A stretch of DNA of 64,000 nucleotides, taken from positions 84,934,884-84,998,883 of the forward strand of contig CM043944.1 of assembly GCA_014529385.2 (NCBI GenBank), in the 5' to 3' direction. Source of the stretch: Adiantum capillus-veneris (lineage: Eukaryota > Streptophyta > Polypodiopsida > Polypodiales > Pteridaceae). The notes under the pieces were generated by a model. The model was given only the letters and a program-made list of their open reading frames with translations, was not told the origin of the DNA and ran no database searches. Shown here piece after piece: positions 51,302 through 63,112 of the stretch (position 1 is its first letter; the number at the start of each line of letters is the position of its first letter). Made by a program: the position numbers and the translations under genes.

Positions 51302-52625
51302 GTAGGTGCAGAGGGAGCGCGTGTGTGCATAGTCACGACGACAGCGGAGAGCCAGTTTCATTCCCGAAATCGCGTCCGCGCGCGTGCACTTTCAAGAGTG
51401 CAAACAGGGTTTCGACTTCGGCATCGGCAAATTCAGCTTTCCGAGAGCGTTTTCTCCAGGTGTCTTGGCGTTTTACCCCCCTTTCGAAGCCATTGGAGCC
51501 ATTAGAAACCTCATTCGAGCTACGGTTGAGGAGCTGCATTTTTCAGCCCTCTTTTGGCAGTTTATGCTGCGTTTTTGGGTCGAAACGGAGGTTTTTGGCA
51601 TAGCTTTCACACCCGGACTCGGATACATGTGATCCAGGAGTCTACCTTGGGGTTTTGGCACGCTCTGGACGCGCTCGTCATATCAGAATTTTAAAATTCT
51701 GAACGCTGAATTTTCTTCAGCAGCAGTTGTTTATTGTGTGTCGAAGATTCCACACATGGTTTGCTCTCAGATGTGAGAGTGATATTTGCTGCAAGTTTCC
51801 TCACAGGTGGGAGGATACGATGGATGCCTTATGTGGTTTGATGCTCAAAGAGACTAATGTGATTGCATTTTGAGCTCGGCAATGTATGCCTCGAGCATGT
51901 TTTCTGGCAGTCACAAGTAGAGCATATATTTGTGTACTAGATTTGCAGGTGTTTGCAATGATGTATGCAAAGTGTGGAGATTGGTGCATGCATTTGGAGT
52001 GCGGTTTGATGCGCTTTGGTTGCTCATGGTTTTGAGCGTGGAGTCAGTTTGGTTACTGGTTTTGTAGCCGTTTTACTGACGCAACTCTGGCGAAATTTTC
52101 CCAGGAGTTTTATGCGCATCATTTATGCAATCTAGGTAGAGATTGCGGGTTGCACTCAGCATTTGCGTGCGGTGTTCTCTATAGGTGGGAGATTTGTGCG
52201 TGTGTATACATCGATACCGCACATTGTGGGCTTGGTGATTAGCTCACGGGCTTGACAGGCGTACAGTTATCTTGGCACACTCACAGGAGTGAGTATTGTG
52301 ATGTATGCTTGTGTGGCTATGAGCTAGGTAGCCGGATTCGAGCACTAATGGCTTGAGGTTTTTCAGCAGGTTTCAGCTACAGGTTTACAAGTTTACAGGC
52401 AGGTTTGAGGGCTTATTTGGGTGCTGAATTTTCAGCCATTGTTTCCTCTTTGCAGGTGTCCATGTACGGCTCAGTTGTAGGCTGATCTGGGACACGTTTG
52501 TGACTTGTTTATGCAGCTGTTTAAGAGCTGAATTTTGGGACTGTTTTGCAGCCATATTTTACAGCCATATTTGTAGAATTTTGTTGATGCGATTCGAGCC
52601 AGTTTAGGGCTGATTTGGTTGACAT

Positions 52626-54347
52626 TTGCTACTCATTGTTGGTTGCTCTTTTGCGAGCATTATGGCTGATTTTTCATTTGACTTCCAGCGTTATGGTATG
52701 ACACAGTTTGATGGTGCAGATTTTGTTGCTTGGAAGGAGCATATGCTTGTTGCATTGGCGGATTTGGGGCAAGATAAACCCTTGCGTGGTTTATCGGCGA
52801 AGCCCAAGTCTATGCGTGATGATGATTGGCAGGATCTTGATGAGTTAGCAATGTCTACGATTCGTTTGCATCTGGTTGAGTCTGTTGACTGGCAGGTCTC
52901 GAGGGAGACTACAACTCATGCTTTATGGAAGAGTTTACATGCTATGTACGCGACATCCATGTCTACAAGGGAGTCTAGTCCCACTTCTATGTCCATGGGA
53001 GAGATTGGTCCCACACGCAAGTCTCGACGGCATAGAGACTTGACATGTTGGCATTGTGGACATAGAGGGCACATTAGGCGTCAATGTTTCAGGCGTTTGA
53101 GACAACGGAGGCGACAGATGTGTGATGTAGATTTGGGCATGACAGATACTAGTCAGATTAGTACGGTGGTTACTGAGTATGCTTGTGACGGTGATGTCAC
53201 ATTTACATCTAGCTTGTCTTCAGACGATCTTATGTCTACGGATTGCATATCGGATTGCACATTGTCTTCACATTGGTTACTAGATTCAGATGCTACTTTC
53301 CATGTCACGTCGCATCGTGAGTGGTTTAGCACATTTTCTAGTGGGAGACTTGGTTGTGTGCACATGGCTGATGGTGTTGTGTATGACATTGAGGGTGCAG
53401 GAGACGTATGTTTGTCCTTGCCCTGTGGTATGAGATTTACCCTGTGTCATGTGTGTTATGTGCCAGATTTGAGACGGGATTTGATCTCAGTCAGACAGTT
53501 ACGGGATAGTGGATGTCAGATTTCGCTACGAGAGCAAGATTTTGTGATGCATTTGGGTTCGCCAGTGATTGCGAGAGGTGCCAGGAGTGGTACAGGTTAC
53601 CCATTGCATGTGGATCACGAGAGAGACGGTGTTGTCTCTGTGATCATGCAGCCAGGTAGACAGCGAGAGAGCAGGCAAGTCTCTTTTGCTTGTGGGTTGC
53701 AGGATGCTTTGCATGGAGTGCAAAGCAGTGACCTTGTTGTGCAGGTTGCGTCTACGGATGCACAGGTAGAGCGGGATAGCTCTAGTGAGTCACAGCAGGA
53801 TGAGTCATCAGAGGTGATGACAGAGATGACTCACATGGATGTTGAGATGTCGGCTATTGTGGAGTCATTTCTTGATATGCTTATGCCAGAGCTTGATGCA
53901 GATTCAGGACAGATGGATACTCTTGGTACACATGTGATATGTGGTGGGCACGAGGAGTCACTCCAGAGCTCGGAGTCAGAGTGCCATGGTCTCTATGATA
54001 GGGGACAAGATTGCCATGAGTTGAGTTCTCAGTTGGAGGTGGCAGAGGTTGCCAGGGTTGCATCAACGTTCGGTGTCCTTATGTACGAGATGCTAGTCTC
54101 GAGGCCTGACATAGCAGCTGCAGTGGAAGCATTTGCAGCAGGGTTGATCAGTCGTTCGATGAATGATCTCGGCATAGAGCATAGGGGACGTTTGCAGGTA
54201 TTGGACCGATACTTGCAGGAGTGCATGAGCTCTTGTAGACTCTTTGCAGAGCTTGGAGCTAGCTCTGTGTGGCTTCCGCAGCGGGATGTTTGTCTATCAG
54301 TAGAGCCGGATGCACTAGCTCATCGAGAGTCAGTGGGCATGGGTTGA
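52626..54347 (+). CDS. Copia gag-protease fused to RT/RNase H-proximal relic, 573 codons
   Basis: Uninterrupted frame. The second Met (52662, MADFSFDFQRYG) is the likelier start, as copia gag proteins begin this way. Order: gag capsid (FDGADFVAWKEHML, ALWKSLHAMY), CCHC knuckle at residues 141-154 (CWHCGHRGHIRRQC), protease at about 217-260 (HWLLDSDATFHVTSHREWF), then a pre-integrase-like stretch. The protease triad reads Asp-Ser-Asp (220-222) instead of Asp-Ser-Gly. Near residues 475-535 FGVLMYEMLVSRPDIAAAVE resembles the block before RNase H in copia RT, so a large internal deletion fused the two ends in frame. Probably a gag-like protein for trans-mobilised copies. Confidence 0.85.
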   Translation: MLLIVGCSFASIMADFSFDFQRYGMTQFDGADFVAWKEHMLVALADLGQDKPLRGLSAKPKSMRDDDWQDLDELAMSTIRLHLVESVDWQVSRETTTHALWKSLHAMYATSMSTRESSPTSMSMGEIGPTRKSRRHRDLTCWHCGHRGHIRRQCFRRLRQRRRQMCDVDLGMTDTSQISTVVTEYACDGDVTFTSSLSSDDLMSTDCISDCTLSSHWLLDSDATFHVTSHREWFSTFSSGRLGCVHMADGVVYDIEGAGDVCLSLPCGMRFTLCHVCYVPDLRRDLISVRQLRDSGCQISLREQDFVMHLGSPVIARGARSGTGYPLHVDHERDGVVSVIMQPGRQRESRQVSFACGLQDALHGVQSSDLVVQVASTDAQVERDSSSESQQDESSEVMTEMTHMDVEMSAIVESFLDMLMPELDADSGQMDTLGTHVICGGHEESLQSSESECHGLYDRGQDCHELSSQLEVAEVARVASTFGVLMYEMLVSRPDIAAAVEAFAAGLISRSMNDLGIEHRGRLQVLDRYLQECMSSCRLFAELGASSVWLPQRDVCLSVEPDALAHRESVGMG

Positions 54348-54422
54348 GAGAATATCTCACCTTCTATTAGTTGTACACTAGTAGATCTTGCTTAAAGGCA
54401 CATTGGCCTTTAAGTGGGAGGT

Positions 54423-54613
54423 TGTTGGGGTTAAGGCCTATGTGCCTTGACCGGTCGCCCAGGTCATGGGCGCCCGCCCACTGTTACCCTATACTTATAG
54501 TGAGTATACTGTATAGGGGGAGCTGCCACTTCACAGTCTCCCCACCCACATCGTGTGTGTCTCTCCTTCTCTCTCTCTCACTCTCCGTCTGTGGTGCTCC
54601 CCGATCCCCTTCA
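54423..54613 (+). repeat. 3-prime LTR of the deleted copia element
   Basis: 191 bp, four substitutions from the 5-prime LTR. Preceded by AAGTGGGAGG as purine tract. Confidence 0.95.
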
Positions 54614-54618
54614 AGTCT

Positions 54619-56162
54619 CTTATTACAGCAAAGTAGAAAGCCAGAGCATTAGACAAACAAAGCCATATAATATGCCTAGTTTTGCTAGCCAAGAAAACAT
54701 AAAGGGAGAACAGTTAGCACAATATTTTTAGTATTCAATATAGAATAAAAAATATCATGATGCCAAACCCATCAAAGCAAAAAACCTTAAACTCAAAGAC
54801 CTGGTCTTTATGCCAAAGATCCAATCGAGACTCCCAGGAAAGGCAAACATCCTAGACTACTCCCAGTCTCTTGAAACCCATAACCAAATAGTCAAGCCGC
54901 GTTAGCTCAAGTCATATACCTAGCCAGCTCTAAAACACCATCAACCAGTGTTTATAAAAAAAGCCTCAGTATGCCATCAACAATAGATCCAAAGTCAAGT
55001 ACCAAAAAGTACAAGACCTAAATAATCATCATTTTTTGAGAAAGATCAAGCCAATTTTTTAACTCAAAGACCACTTTATACGCCACTTTTAAGTAGACCT
55101 CGTATAAAAGTTCTCAATTTGCAAACATATAACTGCTCGTGTGTATTTTTTGAACAAACCACCCAAAAAGAACCATCCAGATAGATTGCCTTACTTCACC
55201 TAATCAAAATTCCCCTTTATCCCATTTGCACTAGTCCGAGAAAGTTAGGAATGTCAGTCATATCAATAAGTATCATAAGAGTCTACTAAGATTCATCAAA
55301 ATCCATAGTCTAAAAGAACCAGTTTGGAACCAATAGTATTTAAGCAAGCCAAAATATAAGTCAACAGTATATTTCAAAAATCCATAAAGCCTCAGTCAAC
55401 AGGGTTTTATCACAACCCAAAACTTCCACAGAAGCTCCGCATATACCCCCTTGTAAGATTTAAAAAGAAACTAATGCAATTTTCTAAACTCTGCGAGGAG
55501 TCACAACCCTTTGAGATATTTCAATTAAGTGATTTAGGCAGACAAAAATCTTAGTATAAGAAATAAAAAAAATGAAAGTTCAAACGACCTGTGATGTTGA
55601 GGTTTTTTCCACTAGCTCCATTACTCCACCCATTCCATTTGAAACATTTCTCGAACACACTCCCTTTTCTCTCCAAACACTCCCAAAAACTTAAGCCAAA
55701 TCTAAGTGAGGGGAGTAGAACACCCTCACCTTTTTATACTGGGTTTGAAGCAACAAGGAGAGTCATGTACTGCTCGCATTAAGGTGAAAGTCACACGGAT
55801 TAGAATCTGATGTACACCCTGCAGACCACTTGTGCATCCCAATAGAAGCATAGAATACAGATCTTAAATGAGGAAGGAAATCTCCTACGACTCAGATATA
55901 ATCACCATAACATCTCCTCACCTCCCAAATGAGACCACACGATTGTTTGTACAGCTACATAGCGCATCCATAGTCACATCTCAGCCCATTAGATTGCCGC
56001 AGGTAGAGAAGGAGTCAGAGACAACAATGAGGGAAGCCAGTCACGCTTGAATGCCAGAGGTGGTAGTGGACATGATCATTTACATGCGGGTAGGTAAGGA
56101 GCACCTTAACCCCAAACCAAGATAATTACCACACTTAAAAAAACCAAGAGCCGATTCCCATT
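54619..56162. other. Unassigned sequence, copy B of 28620-30166
   Basis: Collinear with A. ORFs 55591-55782 and 55868-56050 match A 29595-29786 and 29872-30054. No family recognised. Confidence 0.5.
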
Positions 56163-56469
56163 AGATAAGCCCCGGGGCATTCACTCTATATACGAAATGG
56201 GATGCCACCTGCGAGCGGACAACTTTGATAAAACCTCTATATACGACTCATATTAGGGAATATGACCCCCCTTTCTACGCTCATATGACAATCAATGCAA
56301 AAAACTATCATACCCCTATCTTACATATAAAATTTAGGTCTTACATGATCTAAATGAGTGAAGCTAGTCAAAGAGTATGTAGCATAGTGACTAACAACGT
56401 ACTAAGGAGCCACTTCTATTGATAACTAGATGTACCCTCAATGTGTCTTAGTTTGACTTTGAAACTATG

Positions 56470-56679
56470 TGTAGAGTGCGCAGGTGATGGAGAAGGTAGG
56501 AAAGAAGACTACGCACACACATCGAGACACACACACACACAATCGTTACCCAGTAGCAGCCATTCAACGTGCTGCTCTTCTCTGCTTCTCTTTTCTTTTA
56601 ACTATTATCCAAAGTATATTTATAACATAGTATAGTCAGTGTCCAGCCGCCCATAGCACAATGGACATATTCTTTAACA
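56470..56679 (-). repeat. 3-prime LTR of the copia element
   Basis: 210 bp, TGTTAAAGAATATG ... GCACTCTACA on the minus strand. Confidence 0.94.
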
Positions 56680-57408
56680 CTCCCCCTCAAGCTCAGAGTG
56701 AGCTTGCATATGATGGATTCCCAATGCTTCACAAAAGTAGCAAAACTTCTCCTTTCCAAGAGCTTTTGTGAATATATCCGCAACTTGATCATTTGTCTTC
56801 ACATATACCAAATCAATCTCACCTGCCAAAACTTTCTCTCTAATGAAGTGATAATGTACCTCAATGTGTTTAGTGCGAGCATGGTAGACTGGATTCTTTG
56901 CCAACATGATGCTGCTAATATTGTCACAATATATAATGACACTGTCATGATAGTCAAAACCAAATTCTACCATAAGTACTCTCAACCATGACTCTTCACA
57001 TGCTGCCAAAGCTGCTCCACCATATTCAGCTTCTGTACTTGATAATGCTATAGTTGATTGCTTCTTGCTACTCCAACTTATCATACCATTGCCAATGGAA
57101 AATACATAACCACTTGTAGATCTTCTATCCATAAAATCTCCTGCCCAATCTGCATCTGTGTAACCATAAAGACAAAGCTTCCCATTCTTTTCATAAAACA
57201 TTCCATAACTGATAGTGGCTTTCACATATCTCATAATCCATCTCACTGCATCAAGATGACTTTTACATGGATTTTGCATGAATTGACTCACAACACCCAC
57301 TGCATAACTCAAATCTGGCCTTGTTATTGTCAAGTAAATAAGGCTTCCAACCATCTTGCGATACATAGTGACATCCTCAATGTAATGTCCATCATCAAAC
57401 AACTTCAC
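56674..57408 (-). pseudogene. Copia RT end and RNase H
   Basis: 244 open codons with MVGSLIYLTITRPDLSYAVG, then RNase H: YTDADWAGDF (first Asp), STEAEY (Glu and next Asp region), YCDNISSIMLAKNP and HARTKHIEVHYHFIRE. It ends with the usual copia C-terminus (DIFTKALG). A one-base loss near 57408 separates it from the preceding RT frame. Confidence 0.93.
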
Positions 57409-58640
57409 ATTTGATCAAGAGGTGTATCAACCGTTTTGCACGCTGTCATTCCATTCTTCTCAAGCATATCCAATGCGTATTGTCTTTGTATCATCCAAAT
57501 TTCTGACAAAGTATTGACAATTTCAATTCCCAAGAAATATCTCAACTCACCAAGGTCCTTCATGTTGAATTCTCTCAACAAACTCTTCTTGACATGCAAA
57601 ATTTGCTCAGCATGACTTCCAGTGAGAATAAAGTCATCAACATAGATAACAATAACGACGATCTCTCCATCAACATGCTTCAAAAATAACGAGTGATCAG
57701 CAGTAAATTGTTTAAATCCAATCTTCTTCAAGAATCTGGTTATCTTTTCACACCAAGCTTTAGATGCTTGCTTCAAACCATACAATGCTTTCTTCAACTT
57801 ACACACATAATATGAAAACTCTGGATGTTGATAACCCTATGGCTGTATCATATAAACTTCTTCTTCCAAGTCACCATTCAAGAATGCATTATCCACATCC
57901 ATTTTCCGTAACTTCCAACCGAACATACTTGCCATTGCTATCACCAATCTGAATGTTGTCATCTTTGCAACTGGACTAAATGTCTCATCATAATCAAGAC
58001 CTTTTGTTTGTGCATAACCTTTAGCAACAAGCCTCGCTTTGTATCTTTCCACACTACCATCTGACTTGCACTTGAATTTGTATACCCATTTTGAACCAAT
58101 TGATTTATTTCCACTTGGCAAGCGAGCCAAATCCCAAGTGTCATTCTTCACAAGAGCATCCATCTCATCATCCATAGCTGACTCCCATTCTGATTTTCCA
58201 ATTGCCTCTTGAAAACATGTAGGCTCTTTATGTTGCACACGTGAAACCATGTATGCATAATGTGTACGCATGTAACCGTTGTATGTCAATCTATCAACTG
58301 GATAACGCACCCTCTCTGATCTTCTCAACTGTGGTGCACTCTTCGCTTCAACTCTTGCATATGGGGGTACATATTTCTCAATATGCTTACTGCCAGGTGT
58401 CCTCAAATGTGGTAAACCATGCTCTTCATCGAGGCTTTCATCTCCAGAACTCTCTTCAACCACTTTCTTCTTGCCTTTCTCGTCTTGCTTCTTATCTCGC
58501 AAACGACCGCTCCCTGGGTTGACACTTCTTGTACTCTCCTGTGCCATATGTGGTCCTGAAATAGTTCCTGTTGATGGTCCTGTCTTATCAACAACATGGC
58601 GCACATTCTCTTGCTCTTCATACTCATCTTCTATCATCAC
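57405..58640 (-). pseudogene. Copia reverse transcriptase
   Basis: Two open parts, 58640-57837 and 57806-57405, separated by a TAG near 57836. Part 1 has the RT entry ([64 protein letters not shown]). Part 2 has KALYGLKQASKAW and the catalytic IYVDD box, then DLGELRYFLGIEI. It copies the element RNA into DNA. Broken as stated; the catalytic residues are kept. Confidence 0.94.
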
Positions 58641-59998
58641 TGGCTTTGGTTTATACCATGGTTCATGCTCACAAATCTGACATCTCTACTGACATAAACT
58701 TGTCTTGTCGTAGGATCATAGCACTTGTAACCTTTCTTTTCAACTGGGTAGCCCAAGAATATACACTTCACTGCCTTAGGCTCCATCTTCTTTTTGACTT
58801 CATTTGGCACATGAACATAGCAAACACATCCAAAAACTTTCATGTAGGAAACTGTTGGCTTGATCCCATAAAGTCTCTCATAAGGTGAAATTTCATGAAT
58901 GGCAGTTGTTGGTGTTCGATTCATAATGTGTACTGCTGTATGAACTGCTTCAGCCCAATATGTTAATGGCATATTCATCTCATTCATCATGGCTCTTGCA
59001 ATCTTTGCTTTGACTCTATTCTTTCTCTCAGCAACTCCATTTTGTTGTGGTGTGTATCTGCAAGTAATCTGTCTTCTTATGCCTTGTTCACGTAAGTAAT
59101 CATCAAAACTGTGTGACATGTACTCTCCCCCTCCATCTGTACGTAGGCATTTAATTTGACAACCATTCTCTTTCTCAACCATAACTTTGAACTCCAAAAA
59201 TACCTCAAATGCCTCTGACTTTGCCTTTAGAAAGTAAACCCATGTCATTCTGCTGTAATCATCTGTAAATGTGATAAAATATCGACAACCATTTGGTGTA
59301 GCATGATCACAAGGTCCCCAAATATCTGAATGAACAATTTTCAAAGGACTTTGGCTAATTCTCCCCCTCTTTGGAAATGGTAAACGAGATTGCTTTCCAA
59401 ATTGACAAGCTTCACAAACATGATCAAAATTCAATCTGCCAAACTTTGGTAATCCACGTACAATTTGATTTGATTGCATATGCTTTAGTCTTCTAAAATT
59501 GACATGACCAATTCTCTTATGCCATAAATTTGCCCAATCATCTTGAGTGGCTGATTTGTTTGCATACATACCACTGTGTAAACATGGATCTCCAGCTTCC
59601 AATGAGAACAAGCGACCTTTCTTTCTTCCACGTGCCAATATCTTGCCTGGTCTGCCTTTGTGAAACTCCTCTATGAAGCATCCATAACGATTAAAACGGA
59701 CTTGCAACCCTTGATCTGTCATCTGTCCAATTGATGCTAAATTCTTTGTGATTGAAGGCACATATAGAACATCTCCCAATGTGTTGTATGTCCCGTCTTT
59801 TTCTAGAAATGGAGCTGAACCAACATGTGTAATCCGATGCATAGTATCATCACCTGTAGCGACAAACTCATCCTCTTCTAATTTCTCTTTTCTGTCAAAC
59901 CATTCACCATGATATGTCATATGATTTGTGGCACCACTATCTAAATACCAATCATCTGTATGATGTGGCTCCACCATGCTTCCAACAACATGCTCCAT
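58637..59998 (-). pseudogene. Copia protease and integrase
   Basis: 453 open codons. Protease DDWYLDSGATNHMT near residue 17 keeps Asp-Ser-Gly. A pre-integrase zinc region follows (LWHKRIGHVN ... CEACQFGKQ, the H-H-C-C pattern), then the integrase core with HSDIWGP (first Asp), FTDDYSRMTWVYFL, RTDGGGEY (second Asp) and GVAERKNR (Glu), then the copia GCVCYVHVP and FLGYP blocks. A one-base loss near 58640 ends the frame before RT. In frame upstream it connects to gag through a TGA near 60085. Confidence 0.95.
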
Positions 59999-60088
59999 AG
60001 GAAATAAATGTCCACTCGATCTATTGTCATATATATTTTGATCATGAGGATTGTATCCAGCAAAGTTTCCTCCATGTCTGCCATAACC

Positions 60089-61107
60089 TCAGCCTCTTCC
60101 ACCATGATCACGATTTTGATTTAGCCTTGTGTAACATTCTCTTTCAAAGTGACCATAAATGCCACATCTGTTACAATATCCATCTCTTTGAGGATGTACA
60201 AATTGTCCACCTCCACGTCCACGAGTTCGGGCTCGCCCCCTGCCTCTTTGGCTATAATCGTTGTAACTTTGACTTTGTTGGTTTTGCCATTGACCTCTTC
60301 CAACATTGTTTCCACGACCATAGTTTCCTCTTCCACCTCTATTGTTTCCACGAACTCTAGAGTAAAAAACCTGATCTCTAGAATTGTTATTTGATGTAGA
60401 AGGACCTAACTTGCCTAACTTCACCTCTTCTTGCAAACAAAGGTTTACTAACTCTTCAAAATCAGGCATGTGTCCTCGAACAGATATAGATGTATCCAAT
60501 GACTTGTATTTCGTTCCCAAACCATTCAATGTCACTGAAACTAAGTCATCATCTGGAACTTCAACATTAATGCTCACAAGACTTCCTGTATTTGCTTTAT
60601 CTCTGTCACATAATCTGATATGGATCTATTTCCTCGCCATACACAATGTAACCTTTGCTTCAAGTGAACTTTTCATGGTTCTGTATTGGAGCTGTTCATT
60701 CTTGCTAGTATCTCCCATGCTTCCTTTGGAGATTGAGCCTTCTTCACATGTGGTATAAAGAAGTCACTAATGCATAGTGAAATCCAATGCATCACTTTCC
60801 TTGAATTCTCAATCCACTTCTTGTAAGCTTCTACTCCTGCTTGCCATGTTTTATGTGCTTCAACATTTGGTTCCAAACCAACCTCGAGACACTCTTGTTC
60901 ACCTGTAATGTAATCCCATAAATCTTTGCCCATGATAAAGTTCTCCATCCTGTAAGACCATATGTTGTAGTTCTCTCTGGTCAGCTTCTCTCCAACAATC
61001 TGTGTGACTTGAGTTGCACTTTCTGCCATCTTCACTCTCTCAATTTCTTCCAAAGGATTTTGACAAAATTTCAGCAGAGTTTCGTTTGTATTTGGACAAT
61101 ATCTCAA
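60089..61107 (-). pseudogene. gag: Copia gag
   Basis: Probable start is MAESATQV at 61029 rather than the first Met at 61107. Part 1 (to 60673) has ENYNIWSYRMENFI and GKDLWDYITG, the DUF4219/UBN2-type gag start. A TGA near 60672 and a frameshift near 60580 interrupt it. Part 2 (60577-60089) has DFEELVNLCLQEE, a Gly/Arg-rich stretch and the knuckle CNRCGIYGHFEREC. A further TGA follows near 60085. Product would be the capsid and nucleocapsid. Confidence 0.92.
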
Positions 61108-61918
61108 GTGACAATCTCAACCAAAGTGCTCATAAACACTGACAGAAAATCTCTCACTGCCAAGGGAAAATCCACTGACTCACTTTGCCACAGACTGACT
61201 CGGTACTATGCATAAATACTCTAAAACAATGTCCACATGGACCTGTATGCAAATGCAATCCATACGCTGTCCTGTACCACATATCCATACATCCACCTTC
61301 TTCCCATAGTCGTAAACAACATATGACGTCTTTCGCGGGGCCAGTCGGGGGTTCGCTCCAGTACCTAATCCACCTTGCCAAGGTACCAAAGCTCCCAAGG
61401 CAAGGCTTCAAAAAACCTCACTCAACCCTCACAAAGGCTGCAGTTTTTCAAAATACATAAACCGCATATCCATACATAACCACAAAGTACTCAATCTGAC
61501 AATATAACCGCCTCAACTTCTTCCCACAACATTTCTTACATAGGCGGCTGTCCATCACGGACCCACAAAAACCAAACATAATCTTCGATAACACAATATC
61601 ATGATGCAAAAGCTCTATGTCGCTCTCCAAAACCTGTGTAAATGCTGAATTCTTCACCTGTAACCTGTAAATCTACTGTCGAGTGCAAAACTGGACATCT
61701 CCTATGCTTGTGTGAGCTGGCTGTTTGCTGCAAAAAATTACAGATTTCGGCAAATCTGAGTATGCCAATGCGTCCGGAACGCCCAAAAACATAAAGATAG
61801 ACTCCTGGATCACTGTATTCCGAGTTTGGGTGAGGGAGTTATAACCAAAAAACCTCTCTTTTTTGCTGTTTTTCAGAGCTACGGAAACCTGTGTATTGAC
61901 TGTAGCTCCTCAAACTGA

Positions 61919-61930
61919 GCTCTGATACCA
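61919..61930 (-). other. tRNA-iMet primer site of the copia element
   Basis: Minus strand TGGTATCAGAGC, three bases after the LTR end. Confidence 0.93.
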
Positions 61931-61933
61931 CTT

Positions 61934-62202
61934 TGTAGAGTGCGGAGGTGATGGAGATCAACACACACATCAACACACATCAACACACATCAACACACAT
62001 CGAGACACACACATCAACACACATCGAGACACACACACACACACACACAATCGTTACCCTGTAGCAGCTATTCAACGTGCTACTCTTCTCTGCTTCTCTT
62101 TTCTTTTAACTATTATCCAAAGTATATTTACAACATAGTATAGTCAGTGTCTAGCCGCCCATAGCACAATGGACATATTCTTTAACATCATATTCTTTAA
62201 CA
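61934..62202 (-). repeat. 5-prime LTR of the copia element, expanded
   Basis: 269 bp against 210 in the partner. The extra length comes from repeated CAACACACAT units near the 3-prime part (61958-62020) and a 15-base duplication of the LTR start (TCATATTCTTTAACA, 62188-62202). Confidence 0.9.
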
Positions 62203-62643
62203 CTATGTACGCGATCAGCTTGCACTCTAGCGTCCAATTCGGGTCCAATTTTGACCCATCTAAACTACTCAAAAACCATGGTTATAAAGTTTTGCTAGGT
62301 TCTCCACGTAAATTTGCATCTATACAAACTCAAAAAATAAACTATATACAAAGCAGTGTTAGTTCTTGCATGTATCTTTGTAGCTATTGACTCACAAGTT
62401 CAAGGGAAGAATCTTTTGGGAAGCCACGATTTTGAAACACAAAAACTTTCTCTCATGTTTCCCTTTTTTCACTCCCCCCCCCAGCATAAATATGATACCC
62501 CTTCCCTTATTTTTAAGCTTCGGAGATAAATTACTGGGGGCCTATCCCTAACTTATACACTTTTGTAACTTGTAGAAAAAACCCCCTCCCCTGCACTTAT
62601 GTGGTACGGTAAGTTTTCCATGGTGAATCCCCCGAGAGATAAG

Positions 62644-63035
62644 CACAGTGAGAAGAAGATCCACCAAGTGTTCCAAGCCTAAGGATTCTACTTGCAAGCC
62701 TATTAACTTCCAAGATAGGTATTAACCTGAGTACCAACTAAGAATGTAGAGGTTGGCCACAAAAAGTAGCTTAATGTGCAAAGGCCGGTCCAATTTAAAA
62801 GGCATCCCAAAAAACACCGGAAGAAGTAAGCATCCCAAATACTATCATAGTCAGTTGTTTCCTCCTTCAAACCTCAATCCAATAGAGATAATATTTTCAC
62901 AACAAATTCTAACTAAAATAGGTACAAGTTTAAGTGAGGGACCAAACCACCTTGGTAAACCATGCTAGGGATAGCATTAAGTGAAGTGCATCCTTTTAGA
63001 TAGGTGATGTCTGGCCATAAGTCCACCAGGAGTAA
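62644..63035. other. Unassigned sequence, copy B of 30185-30576
   Basis: Collinear with A. No gene recognised. Confidence 0.5.
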
Positions 63036-63056
63036 GTGTGTGTGTGTGTGTGTGTG

Positions 63057-63108
<52 letters not shown>
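63036..63108. repeat. (GT)n(GA)n microsatellite, empty LINE target
   Basis: GT with one CCTG break, then 27 bases of GA passing into CTTGTGGACACT. In copy A the LINE splits the GA part. Confidence 0.95.

Positions 63109-63112
<4 letters not shown>

Larger units (their letters stand above)
51097..54613 (+). mobile_element. Internally deleted copia element with intact ORF, 3.5 kb
   Basis: Two 191-bp LTRs (51097-51287, 54423-54613; four differences by eye), tRNA-iMet primer site at 51290-51301, 1.3-kb leader, one ORF and a short purine-rich stretch before the 3-prime LTR. Flanks are TGTCT (51092-51096) and AGTCT (54614-54618). The empty site in copy A (near 28620) reads AAGTCT, so the duplication was AGTCT with one later change. 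Integrase and most of RT are gone. It resembles the TR-GAG class of non-autonomous elements. Confidence 0.93.
56470..62202 (-). mobile_element. Full-length copia retrotransposon, inactivated, 5.7 kb
   Basis: Minus-strand element with LTRs at 61934-62202 (5-prime) and 56470-56679 (3-prime), primer site 61919-61930, gag, protease, integrase, RT and RNase H in copia order, and a polypurine tract (minus strand GAGCTTGAGGGGGAG, 56680-56694). Target duplication CTATG at 56465-56469 and 62203-62207. At least three stops and three frameshifts are spread over gag and pol. It is nested inside the small inverted-repeat element. Confidence 0.95.
56170..62636. mobile_element. Small inverted-repeat DNA element, split by a copia insertion
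   Basis: Ends CCCCGGGGCATTCAC (56170-56184) and, as reverse complement of the right end, CTCGGGGGATTCACC, an imperfect inverted repeat of about 15 bases. AGATAAG flanks both ends (56163-56169, 62637-62643). Without the nested copia it would be about 730 bp, MITE-sized, with no transposase. The superfamily is unclear: a 7-bp duplication is unusual (hAT have 8, Mutator 9). Confidence 0.55.

Noticed and set aside
57058-58888. Plus-strand ORFs opposite the copia element
   Set aside because: They are antisense to recognisable RT and integrase and carry no domain.
56170-62636. Inverted-repeat element as a CACTA or Mutator element
   Set aside because: It lacks CACTA termini and a 3-bp duplication, and lacks long Mutator repeats and a clear 9-bp duplication. 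Left unclassified.
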